Below the pieces are notes generated by a model. It saw only the letters and a program-made list of their open reading frames with translations, searched no databases and was not told the origin of the DNA. From contig NZ_CP102097.1 in assembly GCF_024582835.1 (NCBI RefSeq), positions 992,001 to 1,056,000 on the forward strand: 64,000 nucleotides of DNA. The letters run 5' to 3'. The DNA is from Vibrio japonicus (GTDB lineage Bacteria > Pseudomonadota > Gammaproteobacteria > Enterobacterales > Vibrionaceae). A program made the translations under genes and the position numbers. The first letter of the stretch is position 1; each line of letters begins with the position of its first letter. Shown one piece after another: positions 52,390 through 60,563 of this stretch.

Positions 52390-52812
52390 ATGCGACAGGT
52401 TCTTCTATTAATTATTTTTATCGGTTTAGCTCCTATCTCTGTGCTTGCTTCTGAATCCATAATAAATATGTCGGTTACGGCTGCGAGTCAAGAGAGTGCA
52501 GATTGTGGAAAAAAGAGAGTCGTGCATAAATACATATTTACAGACCTAGTTATGCATTTAACGAGCGCAATAACTTTGAGCACCATACCTTATGGTGATG
52601 ATAGCCTTATTGAAGGAGAGATTAAGCTTGCTTTAGCAATTACAGAAGACCTTGAATTAGAAGGGTACAAACTTGCTAAAAACGTTTCAGAGGATTCCCC
52701 TAGAGTAAAAGCAATTTTGAATAGTGCTCCATTTCCTGAGCTTCCAGCTGGTGCGGAGTGTTTTGTTGGTAAAGTATTTATCTTTGAGTTCACCGAATCA
52801 GAAGTAAACTAA
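52390..52812 (+). CDS. small exported protein with TonB-like C-terminus (C50)
   Basis: 140 aa after AGGAGGTAATT. Signal peptide (RQVLLLIIFIGLAPISVLAS). The C-terminal VKAILNSAPFPELPAGAECFVGKVFIFEF resembles the end of TonB-C domains (a P-F-P run followed by an F-x-F strand). There is no N-terminal membrane anchor or proline-rich spanning region, so it is not a working TonB. Function unknown. Confidence 0.62.
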   Translation: MRQVLLLIIFIGLAPISVLASESIINMSVTAASQESADCGKKRVVHKYIFTDLVMHLTSAITLSTIPYGDDSLIEGEIKLALAITEDLELEGYKLAKNVSEDSPRVKAILNSAPFPELPAGAECFVGKVFIFEFTESEVN

Positions 52813-52930
52813 CAAGGCGTTCAAGGTGGATTCACAACGCGTGGCATTTTCAGTTTGAATCAGCTTAAGTGTTTACGGCACAATGGTTTAGGTTTGGTGG
52901 TCGCGTTGTTCACCACTTAACGCGGCGTTA
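52810..52930 (+). repeat. attC of C50
   Basis: Type A variant with AAGGTGGATTC and CACCACTTAA. Confidence 0.92.
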
Positions 52931-52976
52931 GGCTAAATATGTCAAATTCAGATGTTACGGACAAGGAGGTCTGATA

Positions 52977-53327
52977 ATGCTTTGGATTGTAATTAAGTAC
53001 CTTACAACGGCAGCTATTGTAGTGTTGGTTTCAGAAGTCGCAAAACGAAGCGATAAAATGGGAGCTTTAGTTGCAGCGTTGCCTACGGTAACCATATTGG
53101 CGCTAGTTTGGATGTATGTTGAAGGGCAAGAAAACAGCAAGCTTTCAAATCACGCTTTTTATACTTTTTGGTATGTATTGCCAACCTTGCCAATGTTTTT
53201 GCTATTTCCTTACTTGCTAGCCAAATATTCGTTTTGGGTTACGTTACTAATTAGTTGTTTTGTTTCGATAGCTTGTTTTGCAATTACTCACGCAGTAGTA
53301 AAGCAATTTGGGTTAAATTTGCTGTGA
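52977..53327 (+). CDS. DUF3147-family membrane protein (C51)
   Basis: 116 aa, ATG after AAGGAGGTCTGATA. Four membrane segments; IVVLVSEVAKRSDKMGALVAALPTVTILALVW is the DUF3147 hallmark. Function unknown. Confidence 0.8.
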   Translation: MLWIVIKYLTTAAIVVLVSEVAKRSDKMGALVAALPTVTILALVWMYVEGQENSKLSNHAFYTFWYVLPTLPMFLLFPYLLAKYSFWVTLLISCFVSIACFAITHAVVKQFGLNLL

Positions 53328-53339
53328 GAAAGTTTAGCC

Positions 53340-53459
53340 TAACAAACTGTTCAAGATGGATTCGCAACGCGTGGCATTTTTACTATGCGTTGTTTTTAGT
53401 GATTAAGGTGGTATGCGGCGGCTTTTGTATTGCGTTGCTCACCCCTTAACAGGGCGTTA
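53340..53459 (+). repeat. attC of C51
   Basis: Type C with GATGGATTC. Confidence 0.92.
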
Positions 53460-53475
53460 GGCAGATAAGGAAATC

Positions 53476-53988
53476 ATGAAGTTTAGAGTTAGAAAAGCAT
53501 TACTAGATGATGTCTATAGAATCGCACATATACACGTTAGTTCATGGGCATATGCGTACAATGGTCTGATGCCTCAGAGCTTTATCGAAAGCTATACATT
53601 AGAAAAGCGCCAGAAATTGTGGTCGAACATCATTGAGCGAAATTTGGCGGAAGTTCTCGTCGCGGATTGTGATGACGGATTAGTTGGTTTTCTGTGCTTT
53701 GGGCAGCCTAAAACTTTGAAAGGCACTGAAGTGTATGAACTGAGCTCGATTTACATTGCCCCTGATAAAATTGGGGCTGGTATTGGTCAAGCGCTTTATA
53801 ATGAGTGCGAGAGAATGCTCCGCGTATTGAAGGCTCAAAAGGTTTCGTTGTGGGCACTCGATAGTAATGAACGTGCATTGAATTTTTATACAAAGCAGGG
53901 CTTTACTCCAACAGGTGAGATCAGTAAAGAGCGTACCAATGACGTTGTTTTGAATGATATCGAGTTAGCTAAGGAGCTATCTGCCTAA
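53476..53988 (+). CDS. GNAT N-acetyltransferase, copy 3 of C35 (C52)
   Basis: 170 aa with two amino-acid changes near the N-terminus (RKALLDDVYR for RRALLDDVDR), plus a few silent changes. So it is an older duplication than C46. Confidence 0.87.
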   Translation: MKFRVRKALLDDVYRIAHIHVSSWAYAYNGLMPQSFIESYTLEKRQKLWSNIIERNLAEVLVADCDDGLVGFLCFGQPKTLKGTEVYELSSIYIAPDKIGAGIGQALYNECERMLRVLKAQKVSLWALDSNERALNFYTKQGFTPTGEISKERTNDVVLNDIELAKELSA

Positions 53989-54105
53989 CAAATTGTTCAA
54001 GAGTGATTCGGCACGCGTGGCATTTTTACTATGCGTTAAGTTTAGTGGTTAAGGTGGTATGCTGAAGCTTCAGTATTGCGTTCCTCACACCTTAACAAGG
54101 CGTTA
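53986..54105 (+). repeat. attC of C52
   Basis: As attC of C35 but GCGTTCC for GCGTGCC. Confidence 0.92.
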
Positions 54106-54147
54106 GCTATTGAAAATGTACAAATAATATAAGCAATGGAGTTATAA

Positions 54148-54510
54148 GTGGATAAAAAGGTAGTTAGTTTAAGTTTAGGGATAATCGGAGTGTTTTTATG
54201 GTTCATGCCATTTATAAAGGTAGAGATGTCAAGTTTCGTTAGTTACCAGAGTGGAAAACATATTGGCGGTATTGCTAATTTACTTGTTGTAGCATCATTA
54301 GCTTACTTAATACTGTCTGTGCTCGAACTACATGCGCCTAGAGTTGTGGCTGCTGTTGTTGCTTCCGCTATTTGTGCACAATTAATTTTGCAGGTTGGTA
54401 GTTGGGCTGGCTGGGGCTTGATTGCACACACAGTTGTAAGTTTAATAGGTGTATATTTATCAGTAGAAGACTATTCTTCTATTAAGAAAAGTCCTGTTTC
54501 GCAAAAATAG
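54148..54510 (+). CDS. small membrane protein (C53)
   Basis: 120 aa from a GTG at 54148 (TGGAG upstream). About four hydrophobic segments (7-24, 40-60, 66-82, 87-106). No family recognised. Confidence 0.64.
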   Translation: MDKKVVSLSLGIIGVFLWFMPFIKVEMSSFVSYQSGKHIGGIANLLVVASLAYLILSVLELHAPRVVAAVVASAICAQLILQVGSWAGWGLIAHTVVSLIGVYLSVEDYSSIKKSPVSQK

Positions 54511-54511
54511 C

Positions 54512-54632
54512 TAACAAACGCTTTAAGAGGGACAACCAACGCTCGCGAGTTTAGCTCATAGCTTACCTTCTGTGTTTAAAGCACTCTATTTTAAGTTAAG
54601 AAATGCGTTGTTTGCCCCTTAAGCGAGCGTTA
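54512..54632 (+). repeat. attC of C53, atypical
   Basis: AACGCTTTAAGAGGGACAACC 5' part with TTTGCCCCTTAAGCGAGCG 3' arm; between types A and B. Confidence 0.88.
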
Positions 54633-54774
54633 TGAGGCATATGGATATTCAACTAATACAAGTAGAAAGTGATGAGTTCGAAAGTCTGTTTACTGTTGTT
54701 AAACAAGGACTTTATTCGCATGTTGATGCCGTCTTTGGGTGGTGTGATGAGTTTCAGGTCAATCGTTTAAAAAA

Positions 54775-55801
54775 CCTGATTACCACTAACTTTCAGTTAC
54801 GTGGAGCGTCTATAATTAGAGTATCTGGATGGAGGATTGAGCATGGCAAAGAATCTCATTCAATTTCAAAAAGGTCTCTCAGTACATGAATTTATGCGCC
54901 TGTATGGTACGGAAGAACAATGTTATCAGCGGCTGTTTAACATACGGTGGCCAAATGGATATATTTGTCCTAACTGCCACTCTACGCACCATTGCCAACT
55001 CCAATCCCGCGCACTCTATCAATGTCACTCCTGCCATCAGCAGACGTCTATCACTTCCGGAACCCTGCTGTCGAATACAAAGCTTCCTTTAACGGTCTGG
55101 TTTCTCGCCATTTACTTACTCACTCAAGCCAAAAACGGCGTGTCGGCGCTCGAACTCTCGCGGCACCTTGGGATTTCTTATAACGCGTCTTGGAGGCTTA
55201 AGCACAAACTGATGCAAGCCATGAAGGAAAATGATGATAAACAGCCGCTTGACTATATTATTCAGCTCGATGATGCGTATTGGGGCGGCAGAACAAAGGG
55301 ACAGAAGCGAGGAAGAGGCTCACCAAAGAAAACACCGTTGGTCGCCGCGGTCGCCTTAAATGAAGATTACCATCCCGTTTATATGCGAATGAGTGTGGTG
55401 AAGCGCTTAGAGAAAGCGGAAATCACGAAGTGGGCCCGTAAGCATGTTGCGCCTAAAACCCTAGCGATATCAGACGGTTTGTCCTGTTTTGACGGGCTTG
55501 TGAAAGCCGATATTTATCATGAGGTTGAAACGAAAAGTACCGCCGAAGATTTAGAGGAGTTGCAAGACAAGTACTTTCATTGGGTAGATACCATGCTCAG
55601 TAACGTGAAGAACTCGCTACACGGGACTTATCATGCGCTGAGGAAGAAGCATTTACCCAGGTACTTGGCCGAATTTTGTTTTAGGTTTAATCATCGATAC
55701 CGCTTAGAGAAAATGGTGAGTGCTTTGCTCAGAGCGGCTGTTGAGGCTCCTCCGATGCCAGACAGGTTGCTTAGACTAGCTGAAAGTCGGTGGTAATCAG
55801 G
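54775..55801 (+). mobile_element. IS1595-family insertion sequence, copy 3
   Basis: 1027 bp. Flanked by 8-bp TTAAAAAA (54767-54774 and 55802-55809). Same orientation as copy 2. Confidence 0.95.
54843..55796 (+). CDS. IS1595-family transposase, copy 3
   Basis: Same 317-aa transposase as the other two copies; zinc ribbon, helix-turn-helix and DDE core are intact, so the element can probably still move. Confidence 0.95.
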   Translation: MAKNLIQFQKGLSVHEFMRLYGTEEQCYQRLFNIRWPNGYICPNCHSTHHCQLQSRALYQCHSCHQQTSITSGTLLSNTKLPLTVWFLAIYLLTQAKNGVSALELSRHLGISYNASWRLKHKLMQAMKENDDKQPLDYIIQLDDAYWGGRTKGQKRGRGSPKKTPLVAAVALNEDYHPVYMRMSVVKRLEKAEITKWARKHVAPKTLAISDGLSCFDGLVKADIYHEVETKSTAEDLEELQDKYFHWVDTMLSNVKNSLHGTYHALRKKHLPRYLAEFCFRFNHRYRLEKMVSALLRAAVEAPPMPDRLLRLAESRW

Positions 55802-56119
55802 TTAAAAAATGATTATGAGCCGCTTTGGTTTCACTGGGTTTACCTCAATAACACGCAAGTTGGCATGCTATGCTTCAAGCCTTACGACAATGCACTTCAT
55901 GTACATTTACTCATTGTGTTTCCTGAATTTCAAAATCAGAAACTGGGTGAAAGGGTCATGAGCATGATTCACGAAATGGCGCGTGAGCAAGGGCGTAGCT
56001 ACGTAACCTTATCAAGTTTTACTAGAAACGAGCCTGCGGTAAGGTTTTACAAATCCCTTGGCTATCAGGTGACTGAAAGCGATGAAAACTTCCTTTCTTT
56101 GTCGCTTCAAGTTGCCTCA

Positions 56120-56240
56120 TAACAAACAATTCAAGAGCGATTCGCAACGCATGGCATTTTTAGTTCAAATCAACTTTAGTGTTTACGGTGCAATCGGTTA
56201 AGTTAAGTGGTGGCGTTGCTCACGCCTTAATTGGGCGTTA
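56120..56240 (+). repeat. attC of C54
   Basis: Same as attC of C33. Confidence 0.92.
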
Positions 56241-56670
56241 GGCGGCGGGCAGGAAAGTTCTTTGTTCTCATCTTCTTAGTTCTCTTTGAGTATTCGTTTT
56301 TCTAAGTCGGCAATTTGGTATTGTCGGCTAAAATTCTTGAATCTCTTTGGCCGTAAAACATGCCAAGGTTCGCGGGTTGCCTCATTGGTTTTAACAGTCG
56401 CTTGGGTGTGAGTTTAACTGGTTCAAAGTGTGGAAAGGGCAAGTTAATCGATGCTTTCGTTTCTGCTATTAGCTCGTAGCTGTTACTTTCTCTGGTTCAA
56501 AAACTACTTAGTCGCTGCAAATTCGCATTTCGTGGTCGTTGGAATTGTGGCTGAAACATAGTGAGTTTTGTGGTTCTTGAATTACAAAAAGTCAGTAGGT
56601 GTTTGGTTGCTTATTTGGTTTCGGGTAAACTGCTTTCAAAACAACTTAAACACTGGTGGAAAACTTCGCC
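56238..56670 (+). other. ORF-less cassette C55
   Basis: 430 bp without a supported gene. Starts GGCGGCGGGCAGGAAAGTTC, the same as C56 apart from one base, and shares the GTAAAACATGCC block (about 56350-56389) with C22 and C56. Confidence 0.6.
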
Positions 56671-56792
56671 TAACAAGGCGTTTAAGGCGGATTCACAACG
56701 CTTGGCGATTTCAGTTCAAGTTGAATTTAGTGTTTAAGGTACAATGGTTTAAGTTTGGTGGTTGGCGTTGTTCACCACTTAACGCGGCGTTA
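56671..56792 (+). repeat. attC of C55
   Basis: Type A variant with AAGGCGGATTC/CACCACTTAA. A DUF3265-type frame crosses it (56568-56831). Confidence 0.92.
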
Positions 56793-57221
56793 GGCGACGG
56801 GCAGGAAAGTTCTTTGTTCTCATCTTCTTAGTTCTCTTTGAGCACTCGTTTTTCTAAGTCGGCAATTCAACATTGTTGGCTTGAATTCTTGAACCTTTCC
56901 AGCCGTAAAACATGCCAATGTTCGTGGGTTGCCTCATTGGTTTTCAGCGTTGGTTGGTGGTGAATCTCACTGGCTCAAAGTGTGGAAAGGGCAAGTTAAT
57001 CGAGGCTTTCGTTCTCGCTTTAAGTTTGCAGCTTTACGTCTCGCTTCCTCAAAAGCAACTTGATCGCTGAAAGTCTGTATTTCGTGGTTGTTGAAATTCC
57101 GGCTGAAACATAGTGGCTTTTATGGTTCTTGAATCACAATAAGTCCGTAGGTGTTTGGTTGCTTATTTGGTTTCGGGTAATCCGCTTTTAAACAACTTAA
57201 ACACTGGTGGAAAACTTCGCC
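56790..57221 (+). other. ORF-less cassette C56, diverged tandem copy of C55
   Basis: About 430 bp. Both ends and the middle block match C55, with many substitutions and small indels between; no ORF is kept. Confidence 0.62.
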
Positions 57222-57342
57222 TAACAAAGCGTTTAAGGTGGATTCACAACGCTTGGCGATTTCAGTTCAATTTAACTTAAGTGTTTAAGGTACAATGGTT
57301 TAGGTTGGGTGGTAGCGTTGTTCACCACTTAACGCGGCGTTA
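57222..57342 (+). repeat. attC of C56
   Basis: Type A variant with AAGGTGGATTC/CACCACTTAA. Confidence 0.92.
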
Positions 57343-57705
57343 GTTGCCAACGAGGAAAAATGTACCCACAGCAGAATGTTTAGGGCTAATGTCCATTTTT
57401 TTTGGCTAGGTTTAGCAATTCGGTTTTGAGTCATTTGGGTTTGTAAAAATCGCGCTTTGGTTTCTTTGGCTGTTAACTTTTCTGTTTCAGACGCTGATTA
57501 GCTTGTTGAAAGTCTGCTCTGCTGCATTGTCGTTCCAAAAGGTTTGTTTGGTGTTCAAAGTCCGTTTTCTACGGCGCTGTTTGTTCCAAGTGGTTTCAGT
57601 GACAGGCGCTTTGAAACTGCGCCTGATTTGAGTTTTACAAAATACGTAAAGGTCGTGTTGGCAAAGTGCTCATAAACTTCAAATTAAAGCCTTGAAGCTG
57701 GCAAC
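57340..57705 (+). ncRNA. ORF-less cassette C57, third member of the C11 family
   Basis: No supported gene. The conserved element is at about 57565-57640; its structural core is unchanged from C11: GTTTCA (57593-57598)/TGAAAC (57612-57617) and CAGGCGC (57603-57609)/GCGCCTG (57619-57625). Confidence 0.5.
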
Positions 57706-57827
57706 TAACAAACTGTTCAAGAGGGATTCCCAACGCTTGGCGGTTTAATGCTAAATTTGGTAAAAGTGTTTACGGTGTAAATTTTAGGTTGGGTGGCTAG
57801 CGTTGCTCACCCCTTAACAGGGCGTTA
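57706..57827 (+). repeat. attC of C57
   Basis: Type A. Confidence 0.92.
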
Positions 57828-57858
57828 TATGCCTTAGTCAATTTAGGAAATCGCAAGG

Positions 57859-58317
57859 ATGCATTTGAGAGAAGCAAAAGTTCATGAGCTTGACGCAATT
57901 TACACTATCGGCTTTGATGCGTGGAGCGACGGGCTTGCCTATGAAAAATATTTATCTGCTTGTCGTAGCAGTAAAAAGTATCAAGCTGGAACTTGGTATG
58001 TGCTAATAGAAAATGAGCAAATTCTATCGTCTCTCATTGTCTATCAGGATTTATTTGGCCTTAAAGATGGTTGCTTTGGTATAGGTTCTCTTGCTACACC
58101 TGAAAGCTTTCGTGGCAAAGGTTATGCTTCCGATTTGATTAACCTTGTGAAAGCAGACTTGTTTGCAAATCAGAACTGTACAGCCATTTTTTTACATAGT
58201 GATATTGGGCACCAGTTTTATAGCAGGCTTGGTTTCATCACTATTGAGGGGGCCAATTGCATGTATGCCCCAAGTGACTCTTTTAGTTTTGACGGTTCGA
58301 TACCAAGTTACTTTTAG
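57859..58317 (+). CDS. GNAT N-acetyltransferase (C58)
   Basis: 152 aa. CFGIGSLATPESFRGKGYASDLINLV is motif A with the loop FRGKGYA; IFLHSDIGHQFYSRLGFITIEG is motif B. Related to the Eis-like GNATs. ATG directly after GCAAGG. Confidence 0.87.
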   Translation: MHLREAKVHELDAIYTIGFDAWSDGLAYEKYLSACRSSKKYQAGTWYVLIENEQILSSLIVYQDLFGLKDGCFGIGSLATPESFRGKGYASDLINLVKADLFANQNCTAIFLHSDIGHQFYSRLGFITIEGANCMYAPSDSFSFDGSIPSYF

Positions 58318-58334
58318 GTTTGAGTTCAGGCATA

Positions 58335-58458
58335 TAACAAAGCGTTTAAGAGGGACTCCTAACGCTTGGCGGCTTTAGCTCAAAGTTCAGCTTAAGTGTT
58401 TATGGCACAATATTTAAGTTTAGGTGGTATCGCGTTATCGCCCCTTAACGCGGCGTTA
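58335..58458 (+). repeat. attC of C58
   Basis: Type A with GGGACTCCTAACGC. Confidence 0.92.
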
Positions 58459-58476
58459 TGTGAATAGGAGGTTCCA

Positions 58477-58881
58477 GTGAACAAGGTAGTCAAAGAACGC
58501 TTCGATGAATACCCGGAAAATGCTCGTATTAGGCTAGAGGAGCTACGAAATCTAGTCTTTCAAATCGCATCTGATTTGGAGCTGGGTGAAGTCGATGAAA
58601 CTCTAAAGTGGGGTGAACCTAGCTATAGTGTAAAAACAGGCAGCCCGCTAAGAATGGACTGGAAGCTAAAATCTCCTAATAATTATTACCTGTTCTTTAA
58701 TTGCCAAACTAAGTTAGTCGATACATTTCGAGAATTGTATGGTGAAGAACTGGTGTTTCAGGGAAACAGAGCAATCGTTCTGTCCATATCGCAAGTGTTG
58801 CCAGAAACAGCAATCAAGTCCTGTTTAGAGTTAGCTTTAACCTATCAGCAGCGTAAACATTTACCTCTTTTGGGAGTGTGA
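58477..58881 (+). CDS. DUF1801-family protein, copy 2 of C34 (C59)
   Basis: Same 134-aa protein as at 42314 with the same GTG start and AGGAGG; cassette 58456-59010 is 555 bp like C34. Confidence 0.83.
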   Translation: MNKVVKERFDEYPENARIRLEELRNLVFQIASDLELGEVDETLKWGEPSYSVKTGSPLRMDWKLKSPNNYYLFFNCQTKLVDTFRELYGEELVFQGNRAIVLSISQVLPETAIKSCLELALTYQQRKHLPLLGV

Positions 58882-58891
58882 AAAATTCACA

Positions 58892-59013
58892 TAACAAAGC
58901 GTTCAAGAGGGATTCCCAACGCTCGGCATTTTGGGTTTGATTCAGCTTTAGTGATTACGGCACAATGGTTTAGGTTGGGTGGTCTGCGTTGTTCACCCCT
59001 TAACGCGGCGTTA
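58892..59013 (+). repeat. attC of C59
   Basis: Same as attC of C34. Confidence 0.93.
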
Positions 59014-59030
59014 TATTTTTTAGGTGAGTT

Positions 59031-59672
59031 ATGGACAAAATAATATCAACTGCTTTTGAAGAGATGTGCGGTACTTATGAGCGGATGCTATGCTCATTTT
59101 ATCCAGCGAGAGATTCCACAGGATTTACAGAGCAAAATCAGGTTCACAATTTTGTGAACGCGTTAAAAACTGCATTAGATGATGAAGATTCAGTACATTG
59201 GTTAGAGTTTCCGTGGGTTTCTAAGAGTGAGCATATTGATGGGATGGTATTTTCTCCGAAGTACAAGTCAATATTTTACATTGAAGCAAAGCGCCTTTCT
59301 AAATCGATTCAAAAGTCACTAGTGGTGGATGATATTGAAAGGGTTATTAGTAATGATCGGTCTTTTATCAATAGCAATGAGCTTTACGCTGAGAACGAAT
59401 ACATAATTGCTTTGTCTGATGTCTGGCTTGAAGATAAATGGAAAACGGCAATTCCCCATTGGTGGTTAGGGAGTGAAGATCTACCTGTTCAGTTCCAGTC
59501 TTGGGAGCATAAGCATAAAAGAAAGCTAGCTACGTCTAAAAGTACGCTCCAAAAGGAACTACAAAAAAGAAACATAGATTGGGCAAACTCAAAATCCCTT
59601 GTTTACTTGGTTGGTGATAAAGTAAATAAGGTGAAGAACTACTGTCTATTATTAGCAAGCAAAAAAATATAA
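59031..59672 (+). CDS. PD-(D/E)XK-like nuclease candidate (C60)
   Basis: 213 aa. LEFPWVSKSEHID70-GMVFSPKYKSIFYIE85-A-K87 has the D(x14)ExK arrangement of the PD-(D/E)XK fold: an Asp before a hairpin and ExK on the next strand, with an upstream Glu (E59). The rest has no known target-recognition domain. There is no neighbouring methyltransferase, so it is not a classical restriction system; a small defence nuclease is possible. TAGGTGAGTT before the ATG. Confidence 0.68.
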   Translation: MDKIISTAFEEMCGTYERMLCSFYPARDSTGFTEQNQVHNFVNALKTALDDEDSVHWLEFPWVSKSEHIDGMVFSPKYKSIFYIEAKRLSKSIQKSLVVDDIERVISNDRSFINSNELYAENEYIIALSDVWLEDKWKTAIPHWWLGSEDLPVQFQSWEHKHKRKLATSKSTLQKELQKRNIDWANSKSLVYLVGDKVNKVKNYCLLLASKKI

Positions 59673-59791
59673 CAAAGCATTTAAGAGTGATTCTCAACGC
59701 TTGGCATTTTTCATTCCATCGTTGGGTTTCGTGTTTAAGGCGCAGTGGTTTAGTTTTGTGGTTGCGTTGCTCACACCTTAATGCGGCGTTA
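59670..59791 (+). repeat. attC of C60
   Basis: Mixed type with CATTCCATCGTTGG centre. Confidence 0.91.
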
Positions 59792-59809
59792 GTTCCCCAG
59801 AGCGAGTAA

Positions 59810-60088
59810 TCAATCTGTAGGGAATTTTTGTTTCTGGTGGAGCACACGCATAACTCGGATGATATCGCCCTCGACCCAGTAAGACACAATCATCGAAATA
59901 TCAGGAATAATGAGCAATCGTCCGCGGATGCCATCTCGTTGTACACCCATTAAAGGTTGTTCAAGCAAGTTTTCTACTTTTTCTTCAATGAGGTTGTCAG
60001 TTTTTTCTGCCGCATCAGGGTTAAAGTCATAGAGAAACTCGAAGATCTTTTCACGATCATTAAGTGACTCTTCTTCCCATAAAATCAT
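59810..60088 (-). CDS. RelE/ParE-family toxin, antisense to the array (C61)
   Basis: 92 aa. MILWEEESLNDREKIFEFLYDFNPDAAEKTDNLIEEKVENLLEQPLMGVQRDGIRGRLLIIP is the RelE/ParE fold, DinJ-YafQ-like branch. It follows the antitoxin with a 4-bp overlap on the minus strand, so the pair is a self-contained operon reading against the array. Confidence 0.88.
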   Translation of the reverse strand: MILWEEESLNDREKIFEFLYDFNPDAAEKTDNLIEEKVENLLEQPLMGVQRDGIRGRLLIIPDISMIVSYWVEGDIIRVMRVLHQKQKFPTD

Positions 60089-60369
60089 TGCTTACCTCGA
60101 TTACGGATTCTTGCTTTGCGCTCTTCCATTCGAGACTTAGCAGTTTGGTGCTCAAGGAAAACGGATTTTCCTGAGTCAAACTTCTCAAATGCTAGGTTTA
60201 CTTGTTCAGTTAGCCATGCATCGTGAGATAATGTTTTTCTTTGTTGCTCAGCGAGTTGCTCAGTAAGTTCACGGCAAGCATCACTTAGAGTTCGACCTTG
60301 GCTTTCAGCCATTTGTTGAGCTAGGCGTTTTGTTTCTTCATCAACACGAAATTGAATTCTAGTGTCCAT
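60085..60369 (-). CDS. RelB/DinJ-family antitoxin, antisense to the array (C61)
   Basis: 94 aa. DTRIQFRVDEETKRLAQQMAESQGRTLSDACREL is a ribbon-helix-helix RelB/DinJ DNA-binding domain; the basic C-terminus contacts the toxin. AAAGGAATAAATC precedes the ATG at 60369. The promoter must lie between 60370 and the attC at 60429. Confidence 0.88.
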   Translation of the reverse strand: MDTRIQFRVDEETKRLAQQMAESQGRTLSDACRELTEQLAEQQRKTLSHDAWLTEQVNLAFEKFDSGKSVFLEHQTAKSRMEERKARIRNRGKQ

Positions 60370-60428
60370 GATTTATTCCTTTGTTGGTGTGTGTACAAAT
60401 GTTAGCACTAGGCTTTGAGATGGGCAAC

Positions 60429-60547
60429 TAACAAACAATTTAAGAGTGATTCGGCACGCGTGGCATTTTTACTATGCGTTGGTTTAAGTGATTAAGGTGG
60501 TATGCGGGAGCGTCGTATTGCGTGCCTCACACCTTAATTGGGCGTTA
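60429..60547 (+). repeat. attC of C61
   Basis: Type C with AATTGGGCG arm. Lies upstream of the antisense operon. Confidence 0.92.
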
Positions 60548-60563
60548 GGCAAATGAGAGTACA

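Larger units (their letters stand above)
54641..56122 (+). pseudogene. GNAT gene of C33 family interrupted by an IS (C54)
   Basis: Third copy of the C33 gene. Codons are intact from 54641 to 54774 and from 55810 to 56122, and the IS lies between. Removing the IS and one TTAAAAAA restores the 148-aa frame. The insertion falls before motif A, so activity is lost. Confidence 0.93.

Noticed and set aside
52390-52812. C50 as a TonB protein
   Set aside because: It has a cleavable signal rather than an anchor, and no proline-rich spanning segment; only the last 30 residues are reminiscent.
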